Assembly: GCA_013396635.1 (NCBI GenBank)
Contig: WBMW01001659.1
Span: 224,423-288,422 of the forward strand
Length of the DNA stretch: 64,000 nt
Reading direction: 5' to 3'
Origin: Penelope pileata
Lineage: Eukaryota > Chordata > Aves > Galliformes > Cracidae
The position numbers were made by a program, and so were the translations under genes. How positions within the stretch are numbered: position 1 is the stretch's first letter; each line of letters starts with the position of its first letter. The notes under the pieces are model-generated. The model did not search any database and was not told the origin of the DNA. It saw only the letters and a list, made by a program, of their open reading frames with translations. Below are positions 11,201 through 26,200 of the stretch, in pieces.

Positions 11201-14200
11201 ACACAGGAACAACAGCTGTCTCTCAGGAGGAGCCACCTTGCACGCAGACAGCAAGCACGCTGCAGAGCATCAGGAGTTGGTGGTGTTTGTGGCCACTGAC
11301 AAAACACGGCTTTCGTAAAACGCCACGGGATTAATAACATTCGCTCGCGGCAGGAAAGCGACGGCCAGCGTGGTGGTATCTGGTAGTTCTCCTCAGTCTA
11401 TCACAGGAAGCTACAAGTTCCTTTTAAAGATGTAAAATTGGGAATTTCCAGAACGTTCAGCACAGCGAATCTTCTGAATTGCAGTTTTTGCTGTAGTTTT
11501 TGAAATGCACGTCATATGAAGCCACGCAGAAGCACCTCTCTGAATAATGAGCTCAGGATCCCAAAGATTAAGGAGACTTGCTCCAACTAAAAGAGATGCA
11601 TCTGTCTTTGCCACTGGGAAGCGGAGCACCCTGCCATGAGTCATGCCATGAGTCATGAGGAAATAGCAGTTATTCATCTTAACTCAGTGTATTTCATTTC
11701 TCAGTCAAACGCTGACTTTAAGTTGGAAGGAGGACTTGGAATCTGATTCGGCTGCCACTTTGTGAAAGGATCACAACTATTCGTGCAAAAACTTGTAAAT
11801 AGTACACGGATCCCCCAACAGTTGTAATTTGCCTGAAAATGAATGCATTTGAACCAGGACTGCCAAGCTTCCTCCCAAATACCCTGAAATTGAGCAGTCA
11901 ATGCGATGGACACATAGGGAGTTTCCGCACCCAAAAATACTTCACACTCAGCTCTCAGCGCACGAAGCCTTGCAAATCTTCTGTAATACTCTGCAATATG
12001 GAAGGAATTACAACTGGACACAAGCCATGTAAAACCTCTAAGGCAGCAGACACTGTGACGAGCAACTGAAAGAACTGCAAGAATGCATCCGGCAAAAAAG
12101 CCCCAAAACCCAAAAAAAACCCAAAAAATTTCCAAGTCTCCTACAACTTTCTATTCGAGATCTATTTACACTAAATTCATGTGCTGATACCACAGGGGGA
12201 ATAACATAGTAAGAAACAAGATAAAAGCTATTAATGATCATTTTGACTTGATGATAAACAATGGCAGGGATCCATGGCAGGGAACACCCACAGCAACGCT
12301 CTGACACCCGCGCTCTCTCCAACCCTGCATCTCCAACATCTTCCCAAGCCTAAGAACAGGCTGACCACTATGGGCTGAAAGTCGTCCTCAGAATGTGATG
12401 CAGTAGTATTATTTTTCTTCTCAATAAACGAGATAGCTTGAAGTCATCAAAGCATCATCTTACAACTGTGTCTCTTTTGGACAGGGACTGTGCTGGACAT
12501 TCGCTGCTGTCACGGAGGCATTTGGGCAAGAATGATGAAGGTATAGTGGCAGTTCAGGAGGAAGACAAAACAGCTCCTCCAGCAGCCAAGGCAGTGGGAC
12601 ACATCCTCCTCCTCCTCCAAACACCTGACCCTGCCCCACGCTGCTGTTGGTCACCCTTCCAGCACTGTCAACACTCCATCTGTCTTTGAGTGTCTGTAAC
12701 CGCAGTCTAGTCATGAAAATAACAGAACGAAGCAACTAAATACTCCCATTGTTCCTATTTGCTCCAACTCCCATTTTTCTTTCCATGCGTAATATCCCTT
12801 ACCACTCCGTTAGCCTGAAACCCTGCAGCCCGACACCCTCTGCAGCTCCTCAGGCACGTGTCTTGGGTGGGAGTCGCTTCTGAGCGATCTGTACGCTGAC
12901 GCTGCTCTCTCCATTGGGCATCCTGACTCTGAAACTTCTGGGGCACAGCTCCAGGACATGCTTGAAAAAGCCACCCACCTTTACAAGTTCAGCTGGAAAA
13001 GATCATGCAGTCCCATTGTGCAACGACAGCTCTGAGAAAGCAGAAGTGGAGAGGCTGCAGGTAAATTAAGTAAGGATGGACAGGGTTGCCATGAGAAAGG
13101 CCCTCCCTTTCTACGAGTAACTTAAAATAAGCAGTCAAAATTGGGACTTCTGAACACTAGGCAGTGAAACTACCAGCAGAACAATATGCACAGCTTATAG
13201 ACTTGGGACACTGGTGGAGGAGAGGGAAGAAAAGAAAGATAATTTGAAGAAGGGCAGCCACAAAGAGTAGCCAAAATAAAGTCTTTCCACAGACAACTTT
13301 GCTGCAATTCTTTAATTGCCTCCTGGCAGCTCCATGCTGCTGAAGCAGACACAGCAGATGCATTATGTGCCTTGGCATCCATCATCTATAATTTACTAAA
13401 TAACTGAAAGATCAAGCTATGTCATGAAAAACTAAACAATGAACATTTGGATTCTCTTAGAAGGACTGTCAACCTTCTGAAAAGGATTAAAAAAAATCTG
13501 AGAACACGCTGCAGATACTTTTCTAAAAAGCATACAACCACAGGACAAAATTAAAAAAAAAAAAAAGAAAAACAACACCCAAACAACCAAGCAGAAGCAA
13601 AGAGAGCAATACTCAGAAAAATGACCCGTTACAATCAAGCAACAAACAGAAGGCCTTCCTCAGAGCTGGGGGTTAGCAGCAGCTCCTGCCCTACAGACGT
13701 GCAGCTGGGTACGCTGCTGGCTGTGCCTCCACCTCCAGAACCCTGAGCTGCACTGGTGCAGTACTCCAAAGAAGAGTGCAGGAGGGGGAGCTCAGCACAC
13801 TCAGAACTCGAGTCAGCAAAGCCAGGCCAATGCAACGTGCTGAGAATGACAGCTGATACACAATGGACCTCCTTTGGGCACAGGGCCCAGCGAAGCACCC
13901 TGTACTGTTCCGGCCTCTGAGGGGCTTCACAACGTCAGCCACAGCAGCAGGACCCCGTGCATCACAACACCCTGCATCTACAGGCTGCTGCCAGGCAGCA
14001 GCAGGTACAATTTTCATGGCATTCCAAGCAGGTGCAGGTATCAGCACGGGACCAGGGAGCCTACATCCAGCCCCAGAAAGTCCTTTGCTTGCTGGCTGTA
14101 ATGCCATTTTGCTGACACCCTTCCTTTTTACTTCTGCCCGGGAGGAAGAAGCGGTCTTGGTCTTTCTTAACTACATCAAGCAGCACTTTTATTGTTCATA

Positions 14201-17200
14201 CAACAGAAAACACTTCCACATTTGGTAGTAGACCTGGATGTTTCACTGAAGCCCACAGAGAACAAATTACAAACTCTATACTCAATGCTTTTTCTTTCTT
14301 TTTTTTTTTTTTTTAAATTCTTGTATCCGTTTTCGCTGCCTTTTCAGCTCACCTAAAGTCAAAACACAGCTTTCTTGACAAAGCCTACAGATGAGGCTCA
14401 CTGAGCACCCACCTCGGGCAGCACGGCACTGCACACTCCCAGGCAGCTGCCCAGGGAAGCTGGGCTGCTCCTTGCCAGCAGCTCCTGGAGCTCTGCAGGG
14501 TGACCAGCACACAGCTGGGCTGTGAGGTCCTGATGCTCCCTCCCGCCTGAAATCACTGCAACTGTTTTATCTTTGTTTTAAAGCTGTCACAAAGCTGCAG
14601 ATTTTAGCACCGCACAGCGGCAACTGGACTAAAACAACAAGCTGATAAAGGAAAAAGCATGAGAACAGATTAAGCCCTTACAAGCTTCAAGCACAGACTA
14701 GTTAACTTTTAACTTGTGTGTGGAAACTTGAAAAAAGCTTGAAATGTTTCCTTCTAGACAGCAGTGCTGGAAGGCTGGTATAGAGGGTATAAATTTATAA
14801 TTAACATTGATTGCCTCCAGACAGTACTCCTCTGCTCAGCCCCTTTCTAACCCCCATTGACTGGAATAAGATGCTTATATTACAGTATTCCCTGATTTGC
14901 AAAATTGATCCCCTCTGTACTACACCCAGCATTGATTCTGTACAGCACAAATTGCTTTCTCTGATATGTGCACTCTGAAGCACTTTTACAAAACTCTCCA
15001 CTGCCCAGAAGCTGCTGCAGAACTCTGCAGCCACAGCCCTAGCAGCCCGCCAGCACTGAGCCCTCCCCAGCACTGCAAACCCACAGGCAGGCTCCGTGTG
15101 TGCCCCTCAGCTGAGCAGTCTGTGTCCTGAATATAAACACACACACACACACACACACACCCAAGGCTGCACTACTGCGTATGCAAAGGTAACAGCCTGG
15201 ATTTCTTTCATGTCCAAAAAGCTTTATTCCTGCTTAGACTATCTTTATATCATTATGTCATTTTGGAGAGCACATACACTAGGTAGTAATTAAGCTCATT
15301 CCAGACTAATTTTTGATGGAAAAAACCTCAGGTCAGAGTTTGATGAGGAATAAAAAAGAAAAAGAAACTGATAGGAATACTGGATATTCCACTGAAAGAA
15401 GTTATACTTGACCCAAATACCTACAGTCAGGGCATCTGTTTGCACTGTCACTGGTACAGTTTTATATTAAATTTCCTTTTCTTTAAGGAGAGAAAATAAC
15501 TTCACTACTTAGCACCTTGGAAGAATTAGTGCTGCTGCTCCATTTTGTTTCAGTTACGAACTGGTCACATTTCCTTACTAAGATGTTCAGTGCTCCCAAC
15601 GTCAGCACAATTCAGCCAAGTACACGCCTCTCCATTCAACTCCCAATTCCCAACAAACATGAGCAACACGTATAAATCTACGATAGGACTCAGTATTTAA
15701 AGTTTGTGAACATTTTTTATTCCAAAAACTTGAAGGTTTGTTTTTTTTAACTTGTTTGTAATTTTTGGTGATCTGCATACAGAGGGATTTCTAATAAACA
15801 AACAACAAAAAGTTTCAAATTTTTTTTTTTTTCCAGCGAAATGTGAATGCTTTTGTAATGAGAAATTCATGCAATTTCCTAAAACGGTTCTGCTTCACCA
15901 TTAAGGCAATTTCTGACAAGCCCCTGGGCAGACAGACTGCCGGAGCACACTGCTTCAGGGAGAAGCAGAGCTCTGCCTCCCCACTTGCAGCATCACTTAA
16001 ATAAAGACAGTAATACGGAAAATACAAAACAGAAAAATATTCCATTTCAAAAATGCCTGTTGAGGAAATTGTGTTGGAAAACTGAGAAGGGATCCAACCC
16101 ACTCGTACACAAAGCCACCCAGAGAATGCATTCAGGGAAGGGTAAGACCAGGACAAACTGCACTCAGGTACCTTTGTTTCCATTTTAAAACCCTAGTTTG
16201 CCTATGCAAAACACTCCTTCATGAAAACCATTCCCAAATGCAACACAAAACACCCTCCTCTCTTTGCTCCTCTCTTTCGCACAAGTTCACTAAGTGGCTC
16301 CATGGAACTTCGTACAACTATTTATGTTAGTAACAGGCTTTACCTGGAGATAAGGTCTTCCTTCATGTGTATCATTCAACACTTACTGTCTCAGCATTCC
16401 ATCATTTTCGTGAAAAGTGAAAGCCATTAGAATACATCATTAATTCTGAAGGCATTAATTAAAAGCACTCACTGACTTCAGAAGAACCTTGTAAACAAAG
16501 GAGCTCTGAAGGCAGCAAGGCAGAGTTGTGGTATCCGATGTGAGCAACCTACCTCAGCTGACAAAAAGCGAAGTCATCTCTTACTCAACACCGAAACGTG
16601 TCTCAAGTGTAACGGGACACACTTCTGCTCAGAGAAGCTTAAAATCTTAAAGTAAAATGCTTAAATCCACTCACACTCAGAAGCATAAACCCCTCCTTAT
16701 GTTAGGATGAACACCAGATCCGGACCAAAACACAACCACTATCAGAAAAACCAAGCCTAACCTACCAGCCACTGTGGATTCTTCCCTCAGAAGCAAAAGA
16801 TACGTTCACTAAAATAAAGACCTGCTGCACTGCTGAGGTCACCAACAGACAGCATGCTACGTGACAAAAGGAGGGCAAACAAACCTCAGAGGGCTCTGAG
16901 GTGGTGGGTCCTTTTGTCGTTTTTTTTTTTTAAATGAATAAAAGAGGAAACAATGAAAATTAGAACAGTAATTATTTCCAAGTTGTTACTGCACTTGCTT
17001 CCCCCCCCCTCTTCAAAGCCTTACAACTCTCATCCCCAAACAAGCCACTTTAACTATTCAACAACCTTTGCTCCTAGGCAAGAATACACCATTTTGTTTT
17101 AAAACTCTGCAGAGAGACTTAAGAGTAGGGAATCTTTTCTACACAGAAAGCTTTACTTATGAAGAACTGAATCTGATCACTTTCATATGCTGCCAGGCTT

Positions 17201-20200
17201 CGGACGGATGAATGTTTCCGAAGAACTGGCACGTCTGTTTTGGATAGGAGCGGGTGGAATACCGCAGGACTCTCCTTCCCTCCCGCACTGATGCAGAATC
17301 TGGTCTCTATTAAAGGCGTTTCAGCACTAATTCTACAGTCAGAAATCTTCTTTTATACAGACAGTGTCACAATTCCTAAAGTAATCCCTAATGCTGATGA
17401 GATCCTGTTGTAAGTCTGGCAATTTGAAGTTTCACTGTCTATGCAATGCTTAGCAGGAAAGAAAAATCTTAAGTTTTAGTACTGGTGAAATGTTTAAGAA
17501 ACATTACAAAGTCTATGCTGTGGGTCACTCGGTATGTAGTGTAACAAATCAAAATTCACTCAGCATGCTCAGAATCCAGCTTTCCTAACTGCTGTAAAAA
17601 CCACCAAGTACCATCTCCGTAGTGCAAGCAAAGATACGATTGGAGCGGCTGAAATGACACAGCCCATGACACAGTTTGCACTAACATTTTGTGACTGCTG
17701 GGCTGTTCTCAGGCTGATTGAGGTTGTGAGCACTGGAAAATTCAATAGAGGCCACGAATATAACAAACACGTGAATGCATATCTATGCCTCCCTTTCTAT
17801 TCAAAATTTGATGACGATCACAAGCACCTCATCTAAGTGCTCTCTAAGTAAGGTTCATTTGATTCTGCCTGAATGCTGCATTAGAACACAACTGCAATGA
17901 AAGTCAGGCAAACACTGAATGATTTGGAAACCTGATTCCTCCTGAGGAATGCACTGTAAGTCTATTCCCTAACCCCCATACCCTGTTTTTCATGCAGCCT
18001 TGAGACCTAGAGCAGTTATATATATAAAAACATATACAGTAAAATCAAAATTAAAGTGCACATAACAAAATGTGTTGCAATTATTTAAAAAAAAAACTGT
18101 ATGTGACATCATAAGTTTGAAGCTCATTTGGCAGTTTTTCCATCCTGCTTCAATACATTTTGAGACAGTCATTTGTCCTTTTCCTCCTTTCTGTAGGTGA
18201 TCTATGCCAGTGCTTCAGAGATGAGAAAATGACTATTCTTGTTTTACAAGAAAAATGGGTACTGGTAGCTAATGAGGACATTGTTTAATAACAACTGCCT
18301 GCTGTAGTAAGAGAGAGAGTATTTTCAGAAGTTATTGAATCCAGTTCATGCAGCTGGGCAGGGATGTTGTTTTTTAGTTCTCACTGTCACAAGCTTTGAT
18401 GTCCGTTATGAAGACCCAGACGCTTGATATTACCTCAATCTCATGTTTAGAGTTTTATGTGTGCGCTTGCAGCCCACAAGGCCAACGGGATCCTGGGCTG
18501 CATCAAGAGAAGCGTGGCCAGCAGGGCGAGGGAGGGGATTCTGCCCCTCTGCTCTGCGAGACCTCACCTGGAGTCTTGTGTCCAGTTCTGGGGCCCCCAG
18601 CACAAGAAGGATGTGGAGCTGTGTGAGCGGGTCCAGAGGAGGCCNAGCTGCAAATAAGGGGTGTCTACACTTGAAGGAAAGAACCAAGTCCCACAGAACT
18701 GCAGAAGTTCTAGGAAGCCTTCTTCAAAGGAAAAAAAAAAAAACCCTTCAGCATTCAGTTTGCACAGTAACAGGAATGCGTAAGAAGGGCATGGTAAAGG
18801 AAAACAAGTAAAACTCAATGTAAATTAAGGGCAAAGATGTAAGGCTGGTCTTCAAGTTCCTACTATGTTGTTAAAATTAAGGCAGGCTGCCTCAGATCTT
18901 TATTAACAGTTTTAAGATTCTGTCTTCCTTCTGAGCTCAGTTTCCAGCTATGATGCGACAAAGTGATCCAGCTAGACTACCTAGCTATTCCAAGGATCCA
19001 GTGGTAGAAAGACTTCCAAGGCTTTTATTTTATCTTTGCTACAGCTGGCATCTGACCTGGCCACATCAGTGCCTGCAAGGAGAACACTGGCCATCTCTTC
19101 AAAGTGACAGTATTATTCTCAGAATCTCATTGCCATGCTCAGTGTCTTCCATTCTCACTTAGAAGGAAGAAAAGTAAGTCTAACCATCTCAATTACCAGT
19201 GAAGATGCCAGAAGAAGAGAACTTAACAGTGACGAAGTTTTCCAGAAATCTGAGGAGCAACAGATTGGTCGTGTTTGGTCTCAACAGAGGGGTGGCAGTG
19301 GAGCAGGGAGGGGATTGTTCCCCTCTGCTCTGCTCTCGTGAGGCCCCACCTGGAGCACTGCAACCAGGCCTGGGGCCCCCAGCACCAGAAGGATGCGGGC
19401 CTGTGGGAGCAGGGCCAGGGGAGGCCACAAAGATGCTCAGAGGGCTGGAGCACCTCCCCTACGAAGACAGGCTGGGGGAGCTGGGGGTGTGCAGCCTGGA
19501 GAAGGGAAAGCTGTGGGGAGACCTCACTGCAGCCTTCCAGCACTTGAGGTGAGCTTACAAACAGGAGGGAGAGTAACTTTTGACATGGTCTGATAGCGAT
19601 AGATGGGGAGATGGTTTTAAACTGAAAGACAGGAGATTTAGATTAGATGTTACTCAAGGGGTGGAGAGGCCCTGGCACTGCCCAGAGCTGTGGATGCTCA
19701 TCCCTGCAGGCCTCCAAGGGGACGGGGCCCAAGGGACGGGGCCCTGGGCAGACTGAGCTGGGGGGCACCCAGCCCACAGCAGGAGGTTGGAACTGGATGA
19801 TCTTTAAGACAAATTCAAAGTCAAGCTAGCCTATGATTCTATGATTAAGGTCAGAGCATACTGATAAAACAAGGAGTAAGAAAGAAAGAAAGAAAGAGAT
19901 AAATTCAAAGGGAGAAAAATGCAAACTCCTCCTGTTTTATCCCTTGTCTCTGCCTGACCTATAGGCTGCCTTAACTTGCCAACTCTCTATATGCACGTAT
20001 CACTCATCCTCTTACATCTTAGAGCAGCTGGTTTCCATTCCCTTTTCTGGCTCCTCTTTTCTTAATTCCAGTAATTTCTGCTCTAATCAAAAAAGATTTA
20101 AGACTGTGGGGCCCTAAAGAAGCAAAGCATAAGGTAGTGAGAACTATACCAGTGAAATAAGAGGAGTAAAATTTCGCACCAGTAAAAACAAGCTGAGAGG

Positions 20201-23200
20201 AAAACAGAGCATGACCTGTAGCAGAAAGCAGTTTTAGCATCTAATTAAGGTCATTAGTAATGTTTTCCACAACATGGAACAGCCAGCCACAAAATTGTCT
20301 GCCAGTAGCTCCCCAATCCTTTTCTGTGTTCATGGGATAAGCACGGGGCGAAAGATGCCCCTACCTGCCAGGGATATGGCAGCTCTGCAAACAAATGTAG
20401 CCTCACAGCTTAAGTACCCACAAAATAAGACCATCTACAGAGAGGAATAAAACGCTAGAAATTAGAATTCTTGACAGAACTTCAAACATCTGGAATTTTT
20501 TTTTTTTTTTAAGAAGAGTTAGAAGCAACACATTTTGCAATTTTTAACATAACAAAATTGAACAACAAACAGAAAATCCATGACACTGTACACACAAACA
20601 AATAAATGAAAACAATCTAAAGTTTTGGGAAAGTACTAACCAGTTACTGACAGCAGCTGTGAAACCCTCACCTCCATTTCCTCCCGATGAGACCTGTCTC
20701 TATCTTCAAACTCACGAGTTCTTCTTCGAGCTTCTTCAAAGGCTTGCTGTGCCAATGCATCCTCCTGCTATCAAACCAGACGACACAAAGTGACACAAGA
20801 GGCTACCCTTGATTCCACCAGATTACAGTTTTTTAAATATTAGGAATCACTCGACAGGAAAGACAAGTATGTCCTACAGAACCTGCTATAGCACAGATCA
20901 GTTCCAGCAACCACTACTGTAAGTTAAGAAGTTACTACCTACCTTCACCACTTCGACAGAGGGAACCAAAGCTGCAACACTGCTATTACTCAAATAACAT
21001 TTCTGAAGGATAGCTGCTTTCCAGAAGTAGTTTTAAATGCTGCACAATTTTCTGAAAGCTAGGAATTCTCAGAAGTTAGATGAAAGAGGCAATGCATTTT
21101 ATTTCCTTGAAAAAGTCATTTCAAAGACAGTATTCACAGGTACACTGAGAGAGGTCATTAGCATCATGACATATGTAACAGCAATTTAATTCTCTTCCAT
21201 TAAAAAGATATTATCTGCATTACAGACCAATTATATCCTCCATTTTAACAAAAGCTGCTGAAGGTGCACCAGCATGAACATTCATAAACCTTACATATTT
21301 AATCAACTTAAATTTAGCTGCAAAACAGGAAGCAGAAATTGTTCCTCCACTGATTTGTGCACATGCACACACAGTGTAGAGGAAGCCTACAGATTTTCAA
21401 CAACTCTACTGTTTGTTTTATTTTTAACAGTGGGTTACGCATGTAAACAGGTTAAATAAATTAATGCTCAAAATATCAAGAAAACAGTAAGGAATGAACA
21501 GCATTACTTCCCTCTCATGTTTTCAGCTATAATTATTGCTAACTCTGCCTCTCATTCCCATGTACACACATTATTTTCAAGTTGATAGTTCTCTGAAAAA
21601 ATAAAAATCCTAACCTTGACTGTTAGAGGACAAAAACATTGCGAGAAACCAACTAAATTTCAATGCACCAAGGGATTAAGTGCATAAATTTTTTAATTTC
21701 AGATAAAACATCTCTAGACTGAGAGAACGTTAAATTGCTTTTTTTGCCCACGGCACAACCACGCGCTCCGAAGCCCCTCTGTGAAACGATGCGAGCGAGC
21801 GGCCCTGGTGGCCCAGCACCGCCGAACACCAGCAGCTGCCAGGCAACAACCCGCAGCCAGGGCCCCTGGAAGCTGCTCTCAAAGGTCGTGTTTAAAGCTG
21901 CTGACGAGAGAACTCTGACACCACTGTTTTTAAAAGTGGAATTCAGCCCTTTATAGTTATCTTAACGTTCACACAACATACAGCAGCTGAGGTCACATAG
22001 CAGAAAGTAATTTTGTTCTTAATAATGCGGAAGAGAAAGTACAAGAGAGGTTTCCCTCTCTGATGACTGCAGAAAGCTGCCTTACTCCTTCTTTACAGGA
22101 GCCACACACAAAGCCACGATTACCTTTTCACTTTTTTGGGGGAGACAAACTTAAATGAAAGCAGATTTTTCTGAACAAGATTTTTGTATTTTACCATCAT
22201 TTGAAGCCGTCATGTAATAAAAAGCTAGCGCAGCCTCTGCCAGGATTTTAAATAGAAAAAATGGTTGTAAACCAGAAAAAGCTGAATCAGAATTTCAGAG
22301 AAGAGTCGGTACGTTGACATCCAGAACGAACACGCTGATAGCTGAAACACTGGTTTCTTAAAGTCAAATGAAGGGGGAAAAAAGCATCAGAACATAATTT
22401 TTAAACAAAAAAAAATCTGCCTTGGCCTTAGTGATGCATTATGAGAGAAGTTAAATGTCTCAGAAACTCATACAGCAGGACTTTAACAACCCATTTTTCA
22501 AATATCACCCAAATCTAGTAATTACAGCCCAGCAAATGTTGTGGTTAGGAACCCAATAATTCCTCCACCTCAGCTTTATTCAGTAAAAATGCTTCTGATA
22601 CGAGCCTGCTAGTAAAAAGCATGAGCAATACATGAAGAACACGAGAACACAGTTGCTTAGGAGAAAGACATTAAATATGCTGTGAATTAGATAAAAAGAA
22701 CACTAGCTTAAAAGTTGCAATTGAAGCACTTTATTACGCACGTGGCTTTCCTTCCTGAGGTGCTTTTTGACCTGCTGAAGGATAGAATTGCAGACTGTGG
22801 CAACAAGGAAAAATTTTTTATCTGATCCCAGTATTAGTAAGAAGCAGTCAGACAGGAAAATGTCAGTGCATTAGGTTTGTATAAGGCAAGATTTCCTGAG
22901 AATGGCAGGGGTCACAGGGGGGGACAGCGACGCCACCGAGACCTCCCATTACAAATGGGGGCACCAGGGGCTCCGCACCGCAGAGCTGGAAGCACCTGGA
23001 CCCAGCTCTGAGACCAGTGCTATTTTGAGATCAACGTCAGCAGTTAGATCCACTGCCACCAGCAGTATCAAAACACTTTCAGGAAAGAAGCAGATCCCAG
23101 ATGCAGGAAAAGGGAAACTAAACACTGTATAAGATTGCCCAAACGTTTACAATACCAACACATACCAACGTAACTGCAATTTAAGTTTTTAAATTTTCAT

Positions 23201-26200
23201 TACTTTTTCCTTTCTCTACCTTACACTTGATATAAACTTAATAGTTAATACTAAGAAGCACAACTTGAAAATAGATTACGCACTTGCAATTGAGTGCACA
23301 CCTATCCCTGCAGATAGTGCGTCGTATTTCCAGCTCAGCACCCTGAACTTGAAACACAAGAAAGCACTGACACGGGAGAGTGCACACAAATCCCCTCACA
23401 AAAAAATAAAAAACAAATCACATGCTGAGCACACAAATGAAGACAACAATAAGGAATTCTTAAGTGTAGGTAAGACAGTACACGTATCAGAAAACTAAAA
23501 TAATCCCAGGGCACAAGAAAACATGTCATGAAATTGGAAGAACTGAACCCAAAGGTCACTTGACCATCCTCTTTTCTGGAAGGGTGCCCACTTTATTCCA
23601 GGAGCTACCCAGTTTTGGGTAAGAGTGACACTATCCACTCCTGAGCACACATCCCAGCCAGTCTCCTCTCAGTGCAGTCACACGACTCAGCGTCACATAC
23701 CAAACATAACAGGCACAGACCACGAATACTGAGATTTTTCTTGCACAATCCTCAAGGGTCTATGTCTGGCCTTGCTGTGTAAGCAAGAGGAGTTTCGATT
23801 CACGGAGGCAGAGCAGCTACTCGCTTTTTAAAGAAAACACTGCTCCGACAGCTTAGTTGTCTCAAATGCTGACACCCAGCCTTGGAAGCAGCAAGTGGCA
23901 CAGCTAACAGCAGCGCTCAGGAAAAGCTCAGTTCTGTGGTTTTCTCACAGACAAACAAGAGGTGGGAGGGCTACTTTCAGATTAGCATGCCATCTATTCT
24001 GGGCACCCTGAAGAAAGCACACAGGGCTGCGACTGTTTCAAAGACACTGTTTTGACACAAAGGACTTGTATTTAAGGCAGAAGACAGTCACAATAATGTG
24101 ATTTCAATAACGTGCAATCAGCTTCTTAAGTCTGAGGGAGGCAAGGCTCCACAAAGCTTACAGCTACCCATCTCCACATAATATCCAATTTGAATACATC
24201 CAGCTCTTGAACAGAGACAAATTAATCAATACGTTCTCCAGTTCTGCACATGTGGAACAGAGGAATGCTTTTTGCCTTTAGGGGGAATTTAAAGGGCTCC
24301 TACTTGTTAAGTAGTGACCAACTGTGGATACAGAATGACTAAAAGGGAAGCCTCGAGGATGGCCGAGAAGGAGATGCGCGTAATGGAACAAGCAAGGTCT
24401 GTCTTAAGTTTGACTAGGTCAGGGAACCCTCCAGCTGTATAAGCGAAGCCTACACACATAAGGCACTTAAATATTATTTTCTCTGTGTCTATTTGTGTTC
24501 TTTGTGCATGTCCAAAGATTCAGCTGGTAGAAAAAGTCACTTTGGTGGTAGGAATCCAGTAGATAGGAAGTAAGTTTCTCAAAAGCTGCCATAGCTGACA
24601 AAGCAGCCTACCACTGTTACAGAGAACAGACAAAGAGCCCTACTCATCCGACTGCCCCGCAGCCCGGTCTCTCCTTGTCCTCCCCTTCCTCACCATGTAA
24701 TAAAGCATAAGGGCTAGTTTGAAAAAAAGAAACAAAAAAGCTAGAGTAATCAGCTAGAAAATACTTGCCAGTTAAATTGTTTCAAGTTATACTAATAGCT
24801 TTCCAAATACTTTTAAGATTTACTACTCTGTAGCACAGTAACAGTCCTAAGGGGCACCACAAAGCCATAAGCTCCAGACGACCTGCCCCTAACACTTGGC
24901 TCTAACTCCAGCACTGGTTTAGCCCCAGCCATGCATTTCTGAACTCCCGTGCTGTTAGTTTTCTTTGGAATTTGTACACTAAGTGAAAGCAGAAAGCATG
25001 CAAATTAGAATGTGCAATTGTCACCTGACTGCACATTTTCCTCCAGAAGGAAGAACATCTAAGGCACAGTAGCTTAAGGAGGCTCTTACCTGTGCTCTCT
25101 CTTCATCGAATTCCAGGCAGCCCATACCATCCAGTCTCTGTAGATCTATCCAGCCTTTCCAGATTACGCAGACACCGTTGAGAATCATAGGTGCCTTCAA
25201 GTACACCTGAAATAAAAGCAAAACACATGCTATAAAGCTTGAGAGCATTACACACGTGCCTGCACAACGAAAATAGTGTTGCGGGAGGTTTCTGTCTGTA
25301 TTTGTAGAAGAACATCCAAGCCAAATGGTAACATGAGGCTCCACTTAACAGCTTTTCCTGCCTCCTTTCCAAGACCTTATTTTAATCAAATGAGCACTGT
25401 AACTGCTGCCTACTGTACTGGATGGAATAAATTTGAGCTCTGTTCTCATTGTATAAACTGACGTGCACCAGGATTTGGTTACTGCTTTCAAATTAAAGAA
25501 CTGCTTCTCTCGTCAGCTTACCTTTGTGTCACAAGGAAAGTGGCATGCTACCAGACAGGGAAGACCCCTCACAGCATGTTTTAATGGTTAAATGAATGTT
25601 CTCCTCCCCGCAAAAGCACAGCATTTTACTCCACACAGGAGTTTTTTCCAACAAGGAGCAAGTACCAGTTTCAGTCCTCTTCAATGCTGCAAGCCAGAAT
25701 TTAGTAAAATCCATCATATATACACACACCATGCTGAAAATAATCAAGTCCTCCCTTCTGTACTCCAGCATTTGTGAAAGGCTCTTCAAAAGAAGCAACA
25801 TCAGCTTCAGAACTGCCTCCAGCTTCAACCTGCAGAGCCCTGAACAGCAGTTGGGAACAGTGCACGAGCTTAATGCCCTACAGCTAGACAGGGGAGACGA
25901 CACCGGGATTTAAAACAAGCATTTCCCCCTTCTAAAACCAGAGAATAATCTCCACAAAGGAAATTTAAAAAAGAGGTTTGACGCTCTACATTTAATATGA
26001 TCAGTCTTAAAAAAAAACAAAAAAATACAAACAACCAAAATCACCAATTCACACAAGCTAAATTATCCAAATCACGAAGGGGAAAAAATAAAAAAAAATA
26101 AAAAAAAATCAGCCTCTAGTAGTTATTTCAGCCTAACTGGCAAGCTTAGTTTTTACAGCTTGTCATACTTCAGCACAAGCCAACATACGCTACAGGTTTC

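Larger units (their letters stand above)
8258..20640 (-). other. CBFB: CBFB intron 5 (about 12.4 kb)
   Basis: The end near exon 6 (8.4-9.75 kb) is GC-rich; the remainder is AT-rich. It holds two sense-strand CR1 copies, an (AC)n and an (AAAG)n microsatellite and a duplicated TGAGTCA motif at 11633-11656. It corresponds to the intron broken in human inv(16) leukaemia. No embedded gene is recognised. Confidence 0.85.

Noticed and set aside
19199..19552. 117-codon plus-strand frame in intron 5
   Set aside because: Most of it is CR1-derived sequence in a shifted frame.
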